From positions 31,962,214 to 32,026,213 of the forward strand of contig CM049320.1 in assembly GCA_026874595.1 (NCBI GenBank): a stretch of DNA of 64,000 nt. Direction: 5' to 3'. The notes beneath the pieces were generated by a model. The model ran no database searches. It saw nothing but the letters and a program-made list of their open reading frames with translations, and was not told the origin of the DNA. This document shows, in pieces, positions 1-10,489 of this stretch. The stretch is from Sipunculus nudus. Its lineage: Eukaryota; Annelida; Sipuncula; Golfingiida; Sipunculidae. A program made the translations under genes and the position numbers. How positions within the stretch are numbered: the stretch's first letter is position 1; each line of letters begins with the position of its first letter.

Positions 1-171
1 CAAAGAATTGTAATAAGACCAATGAGATGGTTGTATCGATTTTGCACCCAGCTGCAAAAAAGTCCAGAATCAAGCATAAAAACCGCAAAATTGTCCACAA
101 GCTCTATACAAGTATAATACATACACACGTGCACCCCGAAGAGGGGTGTATATAAGTTAACATAATTGTAG

Positions 172-305
172 GTACATACTGGATGAGAGCACTAATCAGA
201 TGACTGTCATGCGGAAATGTCTAACACTTCAAAGGCAAAACCGTTTTATCAAGCAATGTCCCCAACATGCAAGGCTTTTACGTGAAACTAGAAAAATTAA
301 CACAG
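172..305 (+). CDS. Exon-like segment of block A, unit 1 (unrecognised)
   Basis: A 134-nt segment open for 44 codons between an acceptor-like TTGTAG and a donor-like CACAG/GTAGTT. It starts with one base finishing a codon and ends with one base of the next. The product is basic and contains CLTLQRQNRFIKQC, that is, two cysteines spaced C-x12-C. Unit 3 keeps the same length and frame; unit 2 has lost one base. No family is recognised. The cysteine spacing and the following LL are faintly like the first segment of Wnt ligands, which is a guess. Partner exons are not identified. Confidence 0.35.
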
Positions 306-952
306 GTAGTTCTCAGTTTTATTATTCTTTGTGTATTTTGTGACAGATCTAATAGAGTCATTAAGAATAAACGGAGACACCAAACGACACCCACGTTGAG
401 TTTGCTAGATAAGAATGATCTCAGGGACATACAGGGCCCAAATACGAACCGTATATAAGGAAATAACTTGTAATGATTTGCATGTTTTATACCATTAGAT
501 ATGATTTAAAGTCAATAAGGGGAAACAAATAATAGTGAATACATAGTTTGTGATAAATGTAATTAAAGGAATGTTGTGAGAAATACTATGAAGAAATATA
601 GTGTTACAGCGTTATCAAAGGTATGCACGAAGAACATAAACATTTAAACTAACAATATCCTTTGAATGCCAGTATTATGATGTTATCCGCCGCAAAAGGC
701 ACATTAGGATAATATATACGTTATGCTTGTTTTATAATCACAAATATTCCTATCCAAACCATGGTGTAACTTTGATATCAGTTTGAAAATATAAAAACAC
801 CAGGCAGAAGTTATTGACTAACAACTTAAAACTAGTGTTGCTGTTCCTCTGGAGAGAAAAAAATATGCCACTGTTCAAAGAAAGTGTAAATATGTGACAT
901 GGACTTGACAAAATTGTTTCACTGACAGTTTATATTCACTCAGATACAGCAG
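306..952. other. Non-coding stretch of block A, unit 1
   Basis: AT-rich sequence conserved in all three units (compare 19,746-20,390 and 55,571-56,221). An ORF with a hydrophobic stretch (SFIILCVFC) overlaps its start in units 1 and 3 but is cut by a stop in unit 2. It reads through the donor-like site and is probably intronic. Nothing else is seen. Confidence 0.4.
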
Positions 953-1285
953 GGAATTGATGCAAAACAGGCAAGCCAATTGTCCCGGCAGAAATGGTTC
1001 AAAAAAGAAAAGTGCGTTAAAGAAAGGTTACCCCACAATCTGCTGAAGTGTTCGAACCTTATGGACCCAACCATGCACAAGTTCATTTATAAAGATATGT
1101 TCTACAAAAAGCAACGCAACAGCCAGAACTTATACCTCCGTTTATTTGCATCAAGGAAATTAGTCCCAACTACCAATCATAAGGCGTATATGATATCATG
1201 CATGTATTTATCATATTTGCTTTATGTTCCTGAAAGATATTCAACAAAACTTGAACGAGATGTCAGTAATAAATTTATTCCATAA
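953..1285 (+). pseudogene. Chimeric ORF across the unit-1 deletion junction
   Basis: The frame opens after an acceptor-like ATACAGCAG and encodes the basic segment seen intact in unit 3 (it contains SRQKWFKKEKC and KDMFYKKQRNSQN). After residues LYLRL, near position 1,146, it switches into block B sequence that lies about 5 kb further on in unit 3 and about 7 kb further on in unit 2. The C-terminal part (FASRKLVPTTNHK onward) is therefore a fusion product of the deletion, not an ancestral protein. Confidence 0.5.
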
Positions 1286-1289
1286 GCGA

Positions 1290-3095
1290 TTCTTTTAATA
1301 TAGCGGAAAGGGTGAGTAATTGAGAAATTTTACCTACCCAGTGCAGAAATGTATACGTCGAGACGAGAAAGTCCTGTCGATGTCAATCATGTTAGAATAT
1401 TATTTTCTCGATCGTAATGGCGATAATATTCCAGCTATATTAAAAGCCTCATTAAAAATAATAAAACACAACAACCGATAGCAATAAATGTTATTCCCAT
1501 GTTACATATATGTAAGATCAAATACAAAATGAAAAATGCCGGCTTTCATGGTTGATTAAGTCCAATACTTGGGTCTCCGACATTTGGCCTCAACCGGTTC
1601 TCCCGAAATCCCTCTTGGGCGGACACCCCGCTATAACGGACAAATCGTCCTGTCCCGTGACTTTTAACATGACAGGTATGTTAAAAAACAGGGAATGTAA
1701 TGTTCCTCCCTGAATAATACGGTATCTGCCAATATTTTATATGAAACCCCTTAAGTTTGTTTTCTCCTGCACACAAGTGGTAATAAACGCGCATTGGCGC
1801 GAAACATCAACATAGCACGCACGCCATCTGGTGGGCGTAATTACTAAACCCAAAATGTTATCTACTTTTCCAATCAGTCTTTCACCACCTTGTACCTAAA
1901 ACATCCAAGGTTCTTAACCTTGTGTAAGAGTTGTCGCATATGTGCAAGATCCGACCTCCAGTCTTTTCATGGTGAACAGACATATTTGGGCAAACAGAGT
2001 CACAGAACCCGTAAAGTGGTGTAATACAGGTGATGAGAGATGAACCAGAATCCGAATGAATTATTGTGATTTCTGGCTTACCCTATCATGATGTATACAT
2101 CATTAAACTGTCAATTAAAGTTCTTATCACGTTCCTGTGATTGGTGCAATAGCGGGTTAAACAATTAGACCAGGGTAGCTGTTGTGGTAAAGGCGTACGA
2201 GGCAACTGCATCTTCACCAAACTTTTGACCCGTCTGTTTGCCGCTAAATGTCCTTGTTGTTACGCACGGTTGCCACTGTCTTGCCTCCCACATGTTAAAA
2301 TGCGTGGATATAATGGAGAGGAACGCCCTGTACACTGTGGGATCGGCACATTTTGTCTTATTTTTAAAGATTTAAGAAGTTATCCTTTTAAAAGTAGCAG
2401 GAAACTCAGTTGATGTCAAACGTACATATAGAAAATGTCCTGAATCTTTGATACACAAAATAATTCATATATATATTAGTAATAATTCAGATTTCATCAC
2501 ACTTTAGGGAAATTATTTAGCCACGTTACGTTTATTGTAACTTAATGTAACTGACAAACTGAAAATTACTGTAATCAACGGTAATCTCAGGGGTCAAGAA
2601 TCCCAGCCCTGTTGTAATACATCAATGCGTGCCTCAACCCCGACAAATGCAACCCAGCCGGCTCACCTGTTTGTCATCATCGGTGTACCATGGTATTAAA
2701 GAAATATGGTATCTGTTTATTATAGTATCGGTGTATTATGGTATCGGTGTTTTATGGTTTCTTTATTGGATCCATGGGTATGGATATTTACTGGTATTGC
2801 TTTGGTTTCAGGAATGCCTCCTACAATTTAAAAAAACTGGATTATAGAGTCCTATAGGATTTATATCATGGTTCAGATTTCTTGAATCGTTTATATATGA
2901 CATAATTGTGTCTATGTTTTTTTTTCATTAAGGGTAATTGATCCGTGGACTTAGTTGTTGCGTGCATCATATTAAGAATCCCTTGCGTTCTAGAATTATC
3001 AATAATTATCATGAATATGCTAATCCTTCTCACGGTGCTACTTCTCATTGCATCTTCTCAATAAAAATGACTAAGATAGCCCTAAGTTAATACGA
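1290..3095. other. Block B, unit 1: mostly non-coding
   Basis: Colinear with 61,570-63,930 and, with a 1.1-kb gap, with 27,990-28,610. It contains a truncated pogo-like terminal repeat (1,604-1,668). ORFs here are not kept between copies. A short hydrophobic peptide frame at 3,011-3,061 (starts MNMLILL) resembles a signal peptide but stops at once. No gene is supported. Confidence 0.5.
1604..1668. mobile_element. Truncated pogo/Tigger-like MITE end
   Basis: Contains CCCTCTTGGGCGGACACC and CTATAACGGACA, wording typical of Tigger/pogo terminal repeats. Compared with the unit-3 copy (61,896-61,977), the right inverted repeat and the flank beyond it are missing, so this copy is a deletion derivative. 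Confidence 0.5.
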
Positions 3096-3392
3096 TTGGT
3101 ACAATTTACCCAATTGAAAATAACACAAAACCAATATCTTATCAATCGATATATATCTTTACTGAAAGTACGTTATAAGCATGTACAAACAAACATGGGG
3201 ATAGTTCTAAAGACATTATCTTCAGATAAAAAATGTGTTATAACTGTCCGTGGCACCTACTGCAGATGCGATCACAATAGTTCTTGTCCGCTATTACCTG
3301 AACCTGCAAGACTAAATGGGACACATTCTTTATTTACTTTCCGGAGGTCAGAAAACCATTATTTCTACTTTAGGCATGAATTTTTCGTATAA
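3096..3392 (+). other. Conserved ORF fragment with YCRC motif, unit 1
   Basis: Contains GTYCRCDHNSSCPLLPEPAR, which recurs twice in unit 2 (near 28,880 and 30,460). There the frame continues through LNGTHVVFDLLSELPFMHSD. Here a deletion after LNGTH switches to a different tail. Two NxS/T sites and three cysteines suggest an extracellular segment, but no exon borders or family can be assigned. Confidence 0.25.
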
Positions 3393-3499
3393 ATCCGAGG
3401 AATATGAAAAAAAGTAATTTTTTAAAGATCGTAATATACATTGAATATCATCGATAACTCACGATGTATAATTTGATCGTTAAGTTACTCAAATGTTTA

Positions 3500-4368
3500 T
3501 CATGCGTCTTTGTAGTCTTCTTTACGCAGCACAAGTAAAGCATGCATTCCTAAGTTTTCACGAAGCTCCAACACCTCCCGGTTTGCTGTCACGTGCTGTA
3601 GCCGAGGGAAACCATAGAGACGGTGAGCGTTCCATACAATAGAACAAGTGTTTCTTTGTTTGTTCATCGGAAGTCCAAGGAAAAATACTCCTCCTGGTTT
3701 AAGCATGCACCAAACCTGAGCCACCGCTTCCAGATCACCAAACGGATCCAGAGGGTCACCGTATCTGCCTAGCCCACTGTGTTCAATGGAAGAGTAGCTG
3801 GCAGCAAAGTCAAACGGCTCCAGTTGCCCTGACTTAAAGCGTTTGGCAACTTCCATTGGATGATACAAACGCAACTTCGGATGATCCAGATAAAGCGGAT
3901 AATATTCTGACGTAGTCACGTGACTCGCGTTTAGATTGAGCAGCATGCTCTCAAGCCAAGGTGACCTGGTTCCGATAACAAGGCCCCGCCTCTCGCTTAT
4001 ATATTTCTTATATAGATGCAGCGTATTTCGACATAGATGAGAATCAGAGTACGTGTTGATATTTTCTCCGTTTCTGTCTCTGTCCAGCAGGGTATTTATT
4101 TGTTTCCGAGATACAGTTTTCTCGATAGGTTTATAGTTCGGCTTAAAATGAATCCGATACCATGTTGTGTTGGGACATTCCCCATTTTGAGTGAACGCCT
4201 CGTACGTCGCACTCGGAATAAACCTTGGTGGTGGGTATACTACTAGTGACTGAGGGTTCGCCATCCGTGATAAGATATTTGGACAGTTCACCCGTTTTGT
4301 TAAGTACGGGTAATACTTCCCGGGTTTCGCTTTGCCGTCATAGCTGCATATCTCACCACAGGTGATTC
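3500..4368 (-). CDS. DUF268 methyltransferase-like protein, unit 1: last exon
   Basis: An 869-nt terminal exon encoding the catalytic-like part of a DUF268 protein, a family with a SAM-dependent methyltransferase fold and unknown substrate. It starts after acceptor TTCTGTTACAG (minus strand), upstream of the ATG-like positions inside, and runs to tandem stops TGA TAA. Family hallmarks are visible: a glycine-rich loop LVIGTRSPWLES (motif I), HVTTSEYYP with an acidic residue, SSIEHSGLGRYGDP, and MLKPGGVFFLGLP. Phase fits exon 1 (7,331-7,409) and microexon 5,509-5,556: 79+48+869 nt gives 331 residues. The N-terminal exon is a signal anchor, so a lumenal (Golgi or ER) domain is inferred. Motif I reads GTR where unit 2 has GTG. 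About 91% of the last 254 residues match unit 2, with a central stretch of some 70 residues identical. Confidence 0.85.
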
Positions 4369-4570
4369 CTGTAACAGAATTAAATGGACTATACAGATGA
4401 TATTATTGTGCCCTATGTAACGAAAGATGAAGGTGATTTTCTGATGTGTTATTAATAACCACTATATAAACCAGGAGTCAAATGCACCGGGCCAGTAATA
4501 ACCTGGAGGCCATTATTTAATTTATTTGCAGGCAGAGATCAACATAGGCGTAAGGATATTATTATCTTCA

Positions 4571-4571
4571 T

Positions 4572-4658
<87 letters not shown>

Positions 4659-4720
4659 ATATATATTTATGCGGAATAATGGTACGATGTATCAAATGTT
4701 TATATATATATATATATATA
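4571..4720. repeat. (TA)n microsatellite
   Basis: Almost pure TA repeats with a short interruption around 4,665-4,700, upstream of the DUF268 last exon (minus strand) and so inside its intron. The same site in unit 2 (32,368-32,515) is also a (TA)n tract with different length. ORFs of Tyr-Ile repeats here are artefacts. Confidence 0.9.
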
Positions 4721-4961
4721 TGCTGAATAATTGTTGTTCTTTTCTTAACTGTAACTATATGATCCTCCTAATTGACAATATTTGTTTATATTAGCGAGGA
4801 AAATATTTTTCCAAACTGTTTTGTTGACTTCATGTGAGTTTATTTGCTGAATTGGGCTTTAACTTGCACAATGTCCCCATATATTCTGACACAAAACATG
4901 ATATTAAATACCTAGGGAGCAACAATTCGAAGGACATATAATTATTGATAGAAAACCTAAC

Positions 4962-5009
4962 CTGGACTACCAGCTGAAATCCTCTTAAGTAACCCACCTT
5001 CCATCTAAG
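4962..5009 (-). pseudogene. DUF268 microexon cassette 1, unit 1 (stop codon)
   Basis: A 48-nt microexon homologue between TTATTTAG and CAG/GTTAGG on the minus strand, phase 1-1 like its siblings. The second codon is TAG, where unit 2 has AAG, so inclusion would end the protein. Skipping it keeps the frame. The acceptor could also shift by 5 nt (CTTAG), which would break the frame. Probably not used. Confidence 0.55.
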
Positions 5010-5508
5010 CTAAATAATAAAAAATGCTACATCAATTATACGCATCAAGTGTAATTACCGAATATGACGTAATTGATCACCTCCTCGTAAATTTGTGAGT
5101 GATCTCTTCGGGAAAACATAGGATTGAGCCATTCCAGCTTAGATCAAACCATAGCGGTTTTTTTATATTGAAAGTGAGTATATTTGTCATTTAAATACCC
5201 TGCTAATATACAATATGTTGGTTTAAGAAGCAAACCACATCGTTGGGTATAAGTTATAAATTATTTCATAACTTTGTACAATCATCATTCTGGCTCGTTG
5301 GCCTCACTTGATCATGCTGCGAAGTCAAACAAAATTATGAATACCAGAAGATCGTAAAACGTGACACAAGTGAAACTTAGTTACGGTGGATCTAGGGAAT
5401 GACGCTCATATTTTTTTTTGGTATTTACTTTAAAAAATTATATATATATTCTAAAGAAAATTCCGATATGTAGAAACCGACAGTTATAAACAATGGAGAA
5501 CAACTAAC

Positions 5509-5556
5509 CTGGACTGATAGCTGGAATCTGCACAGGCAGCTCACCTTTCTTCTTAT
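5509..5556 (-). CDS. DUF268 microexon cassette 2, unit 1 (intact)
   Basis: A 48-nt exon flanked by ATATTTTAG and CCAG/GTTAGTT on the minus strand. In phase 1 it reads DKKKGELPVQIPAISP with the next glycine shared with the last exon. It would form a short basic/proline stem between the membrane anchor and the catalytic part. An internal GTGAGC after 12 nt is a possible second donor that also preserves phase, giving a 12-nt exon. This is the only intact microexon of unit 1. Confidence 0.65.
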
Positions 5557-5852
5557 CTAAAATATATAAAGAATGCTACTGCAAAGTATAAGCATTACAT
5601 TATAATAAGATAGATTCCTTGACAAATATATACATTTGCACAATAACTATGCAAAAAATCTATTTTATTGGAATTTAATTGTTCATCATTTTATTAAACA
5701 TAAGTTAAGCCAGCTTTAATACTTTATTATAGGCATACTTAGGGGTAAATGCCTTTTGCTAATGCCCATATATATTCTGACACAGAAGACAACATTGTTA
5801 AACCACAGATGCGCAATTCAGTGGAAAAATTAGTTATTGAAGGAAATTTAAC

Positions 5853-5894
5853 CTAGAATAAGAACTGAACTCGTTTAAAGTAGATAATTTTCAT
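5853..5894 (-). pseudogene. DUF268 microexon cassette 3, unit 1 (decayed)
   Basis: A 42-nt homologue of the microexon between AATTTAG and CTAG/GTTAAA (minus strand). In phase 1 it hits TAA after DENYLL. Unit 2 has the same decay, so it was lost before the units separated. The donor remains GT. Confidence 0.5.
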
Positions 5895-6229
5895 CTAAAT
5901 TATTATAGATACTTCCTTAAATTATACGCAAAAGAATATAGTATTGTACAGATTTCTTGATAAATGAATATCCCCCGCGATTAATATACGAAAATAACAA
6001 ATAATTTTGTATTTGTGTTTAGTTGCTTCTACTTTCACTATAATTAAACAAGATTATATGTAGTAATTTCTAATGGATTTACAAAGATAGAAGGAAAGGA
6101 AATAGTATGCTTTATTTTCTATCGATTTTTGTACTATTTTTGTCAACATTTGAAGGCGTTTCAAAACACTACGTAGACTTGTTAGTTAATGTAGATTTAT
6201 GTGATGAATTAGCCATTTTATACCACAAT

Positions 6230-6960
6230 GCACACATATATTTCTAAGACGAAGACCGATACTGATAAGCCTACGAAGCACAAATCGGTGGAAAATTGTT
6301 TATTGAAGTAAAATAAAATCAAAATGCTACTTAAAACTGAGTGCATATTGTTATATTGAGATGTTTTATTAATGTTTATTAATAAAAATAAAAGAACTTT
6401 TTTCTGATTATGATACGAATTGTGAATTGTTTTCTTTGTTCATTAGTTTACCATACATAAATAAACATACAAACTTATAGGATAAGTTAAGAAGTTTGAG
6501 AAACATTATGATTATTTTTCTTTCGGTAGTAGTTATAATTTTCAATTTTTTCTAGCTGTTAATCATTTCACCATATATAATTAAGACCAAATGTAATAAC
6601 TTACAACCGCCTGACTGTATGTGGTTAGAATAGAAATTTGCTATTTTTTTCTATCGCTCTTTGTCCTATTTTGCAGTAGTAGCTATAGGTTACTCTGACA
6701 ATTACAATATTTTATGATTAATCTTTGCCTTAAAGAGAAATATGCTTCATATACTAAATTGCTGATATTGTTTAGGTGTTTCAACACGGTTTTTTTGTCT
6801 TGTAAGTGGTTTGTTATGACGAATTAGCCTTTTCCTAGCAAAATGCCCACAAATATTCCTACACAATCTAAAAGATGAACAAAATGACACTTCACATTAT
6901 ACGCATAATTATATACTTAGCAACAGCCTACAACTACAAAAGCTATAAATAGCATTATGC
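6230..6960 (-). pseudogene. DUF268 cassettes 4 and 5, unit 1: intron remnants without exons
   Basis: Flanking cassette sequence is recognisable (CACACATATATTTCTAAGACG at 6,233; AAATATTCCTACAC near 6,854). The microexons are deleted: near 6,320 the sequence runs from TTATTGAAG straight into TAAAATAAAATC, and near 6,866 from CCTACAC into AATCTAAAAGATG. Unit 2 keeps both segments (34,285-34,332 and 34,674-34,720). Exon loss here is lineage-specific. Confidence 0.6.
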
Positions 6961-7330
6961 TGACATTAGACTTTCAAAGTTTTGCATAAAGAGCATTTCT
7001 AAAAGTTTTAAAGTTAGCTTTTTACATGCACTAGAATTTTTGTAAATTTAAAGTTAATTTTATATATTAAGGGGCCGTTTGACGATGTTTATAATTTTCA
7101 ATCAGTATATGCAACTTGAACTGACTTCGTAACATATCTTTATATTTAGGACAGCTTCAAAGTCTCTTCCGTCATGTCTTAAGTCCTGGAAAAGGCGTTT
7201 ACATTAAACAAGAAAATTTTTGAAATATTTATTAAATTATCAAAATAGATTTAACAGTTATCTTCTTTGGTTTTTATTGGCCTAGATACTACATCCATTA
7301 TACTTATCCAGATACAAAGGTGTGCCCTAC

Positions 7331-7409
7331 CTGTTGTCCAGGTAGAAAACAACATCAAAGCAATCAGCAGGAGCGACATAGATAATGCCACGGCTGTGCG
7401 AAGCGCCAT
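7331..7409 (-). CDS. DUF268 protein, unit 1: exon 1 with signal anchor
   Basis: ATG at 7,409-7,407 opens 26 codons (MALRTAVALSMSLLLIALML then FSTWTT) and ends ACA-G before donor GTAGGG. The hydrophobic run with few flanking charges is a signal peptide or type II signal anchor. Phase 1 at the donor matches the microexons and the last exon. Unit 2 has the same exon at 35,188-35,266. Start choice: first ATG of the hydrophobic frame, conserved in both units. Confidence 0.7.
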
Positions 7410-7419
7410 TGTTTAGCTC

Positions 7420-8610
7420 TATGAACACAAAGACACCCAATGAATCTCAATAGAAAAATCTGTAAAGACACCATGCAGGTTATAATTCAAACCACGTATA
7501 ATAGGCACCCAGCATAGATGGTACTCGTATAACGTAATATAACGGATACTGGCAGCGACATGGAAGCATCATTTAAAGCACCAATGAGCGACCTGGTTAA
7601 ATGTTCGTAGTCCACGTTGGTTTAAATGTTGACAACAAACTGGTTTTTAAATGTATCATCAATCTGCACGAACATTGTCCGCTGTTCCTGTTACAGTGTA
7701 CGAAATGGTTAGGCATTGTGTTGGCCGCTTGCAAATGTTGAGGTACCCGGTCATGCCAGGTCACCCAAGAAGTGTATACACGGTAGTTTTTCTTCTTCAC
7801 ATTGAAATGCATAATAATAATTATATTAATGTTGTCAATAACCAAACAAGTGGACGTTTAATTGATAGGAGGAATGTTACTGTTTTGTTCCATATCAGCG
7901 GCTGACGTCAGTTGCTTAGTTAACAGTCCGTTTAAAGGTTTAAGTATACTTGCAGGGTAGAAATTATCATACTCAAGCAGCTCTAAACATGTAAGTTTGA
8001 AAAAAATTATACTGTACAGGTATTATGATTAAACAAAACGTAGTACTGTTCGTTTGAATTGATACGCCAGCCAAGTGCCTTTTCATCAGGGACAGATTTG
8101 GGTTGAGTCAATTAGTTTAATTTTCACCAAGCCATAACTCGCACTTTTGTGAAAAGTTTAACGCAACATACTGCAAGAGAAATCCTGTCTGGTAGTTTAT
8201 GAAATCAGCTGTTGTATATACCACGTGTATGTTTATATCTATGATACGTTTAAGAAAGATGACCGGGGTTTAAAACACCTCATTCTTTATGAGGACTGAA
8301 ACATAATTCACTAAGTGTAACATTATCATTTACACCCTATAGTAACATTCTGCAACAGTTAGAGATGTGAAGCTGAGCTGTGTATCATCCCATAAACACC
8401 TGCAATATATCACATTTTGTGTCTTGACCTGTGACGTTTCCATCTAAAATTAGTACATTAAGATAAAGAGCCCCTGGCGGGTACTTGTATCCAGATACCA
8501 AGTTCCAATTACATATACCTTTTTCTGTTTGAGAGTTGGAAGAATTGTCACGATTTCATGATGTTCATGAGAATTGAACCACTGAGAAACTGTATCTATC
8601 TATTCCCCGT
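7420..8610. other. Block D, unit 1: upstream region of the DUF268 gene
   Basis: Holds the probable promoter of the minus-strand DUF268 gene and further non-coding DNA colinear with 35,270-36,835. Short ORFs on both strands are not coherent between units (unit 2 has a 428-bp insertion in the middle). No other gene is seen. Confidence 0.5.
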
Positions 8611-8851
8611 TCGAATCAAACAAACTAACCACTCCCACTTGGACGAAACTGTAGTTGTTCTTGTAAATAGGCCCAGATGTCGTACACACCTGGTAGACTC
8701 ATTACTGTTTCACCATAATAAATAACACATATTAACAGACATATATTTACATATATATAATTATTTCTCAATACTCCTAACTATAATTTTAGGATTTGGG
8801 CGTGGTCAAAGGAAAGCGTTATTCCATGTTCAGCTTTGCCGACACACGTCC

Positions 8852-8997
8852 CCTTACCACAAATAGATAGATTCCTGCATGGATCCCATACTCGACATAT
8901 TTTTGCAACCTGACACGTTTCCCTGTTTCTCGAAAACGCCATTGGGGCTCCCATGAGGCGTACACGAAACCAGGATAGCACAGAACGTTTGTTCTAT
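8852..8997 (-). CDS. Possible cysteine-containing exon (weak)
   Basis: On the minus strand an open segment follows ATTAATAG and ends at a strong donor TTTGTG/GTAAGGGG. The frame ending in phase 1 contains ETCQVAKICRVWDPCRNLS with cysteines spaced as in small extracellular domains. A second frame is open as well, so the reading is uncertain. No paralogue in the window allows a conservation test. Confidence 0.2.
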
Positions 8998-9291
8998 TAA
9001 TGGACATACCAGCACTAACAATGATAATAAAAATAATAAAAACGGTAACAATACTTTTATATTTATTCTACAGTTATAATACATCGACTGATTGTCAATT
9101 TCGGGTTGAATATACCGTGGACACCATTTTCAATTCAGTGAGACCATAGGGCGTATCAGGTTTTTTGTTCCAGTGTCAAATAAATATGAGATGTCGCTCT
9201 GCAAGTTATCATGGAATATTTGCAAATTTAAAGCAAACCTTGAATTAGAGTTATTTCAATTATTTTTCAACGTATTTTTTTTAATATTCAA

Positions 9292-9431
9292 ACTTTTTCA
9301 GCATAAAAATCTTAAGAACACCACTGTACAGACTATTTTTGGTCAGGCCAGGTGCTATAAGGCTACAGGTGATCACCGGAACTGGTACCTTTGTATCATT
9401 TTTCCCTTCATTCCAACTGCAAATACGGAGA
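9292..9431 (-). CDS. Possible terminal exon (weak)
   Basis: After acceptor-like CCGTATTTGCAG (minus strand) a frame runs WNEGKNDTKVPVPVITCSLI and on to a TAA. The acceptor has a fair pyrimidine context. No partner exon, family or second copy is available. Confidence 0.2.
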
Positions 9432-10489
9432 TTGTTGGCCAAACAGAAGAAAAAAAACCGGAAATAATACTCTGATTTCTTTGAATATCTGATGTGATGT
9501 AGCCAATATCTATGGTATGTAAACATAAATTCTTTTTGTGTGGTCCAGTTTTCACTAGCAGAACAGCTCAGGCATGTGTCGATCAAACATCTGTGTCTGT
9601 CCCCTAATTTTCAGCGGGGACTAATTACAGCGCGCATGGAAATCCGGCCGATCTTTCGCCATTTGTCTTTTTGATATATCAAGCAGAAGAATATTTTTGC
9701 CTGTGTTATATCAACTGTCCTTTCATACACGTTAATCGTGCAAACATTAAAATATTTGTTTTACTACTCATTATCTATTCATTTTACAAATATGATATGA
9801 TGTGGGTCAGCCTAGGTTTTTTTTTCAAATTTAATTCCTTAAATTAATTCCATCATTAGCCTTTGAATGCGCAACTATAAACTTAGTCTTAATTTTTATA
9901 AAAGTTATGCATGAAATACAAATCATTGACACAGATATGGAATACAATTACCTTTGAAAAGATGTTTTCTCAGTTGTGCAGAATAGTGCCAAAGCTACCC
10001 GGCCGATGTAAGGTTAGTTTGGCACATGTATGTCTTCCGTGACACGTCACTGGTTTTGCTGCAGACTAAGTACTACGAACATGTTATCTGGATGAGGGTC
10101 ATAACATTGATATTATAGAATCACAGACAACATACCCAAACCGTTCACATTCTGCTCTCATGAATAGGGCTCTTTCTATTGAACAACACATCACAAGGCA
10201 GCGCTTTATACAGTAAACCGTTTGATGACTTTCTATACACATGAAATAATAGCTCACTTATCAACATATCTCGCTATCTATTCTGATTGAGCAATTTACG
10301 TTTGTGCTATGCACTGGTGTTATGGTAGGGCCTATACACGGATAGCAAGTGATCTGAACATTCAGTATATTCATTAATATACCATAGATAACGTCATATC
10401 ACACAGCGGATCATATACAGTTTTCAGATCGTGAAAAACCTCGTCCCGTCCAGAATATTTGCGCAATGAGACCATTACGTGCACTATAA

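Larger units (their letters stand above)
8610..10480. other. Stretch present only in unit 1
   Basis: Unit 2 jumps from the equivalent of 8,610 to 10,840. Apart from the weak exon-like pieces at 8,852-8,997 and 9,292-9,431 (minus strand), nothing is recognised. It is either a unit-1 retention of older DNA or a deletion in unit 2; the LINE relic starting at 10,490 favours deletion in unit 2. Confidence 0.45.

Noticed and set aside
2866-3048. Minus-strand ORF beginning MRSSTVRRISIFMIIIDNSR, repeated at 28,341 and 29,947
   Set aside because: Open in duplicated DNA but without start context, splice sites or domain; recurrence is explained by the duplication.
4037-4246. Plus-strand ORF opposite the DUF268 exon
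   Set aside because: Shadow of the minus-strand coding exon; no family features.
4526-4794. Two ORFs of Tyr-Ile repeats on the plus strand
   Set aside because: They are translations of a (TA)n microsatellite.
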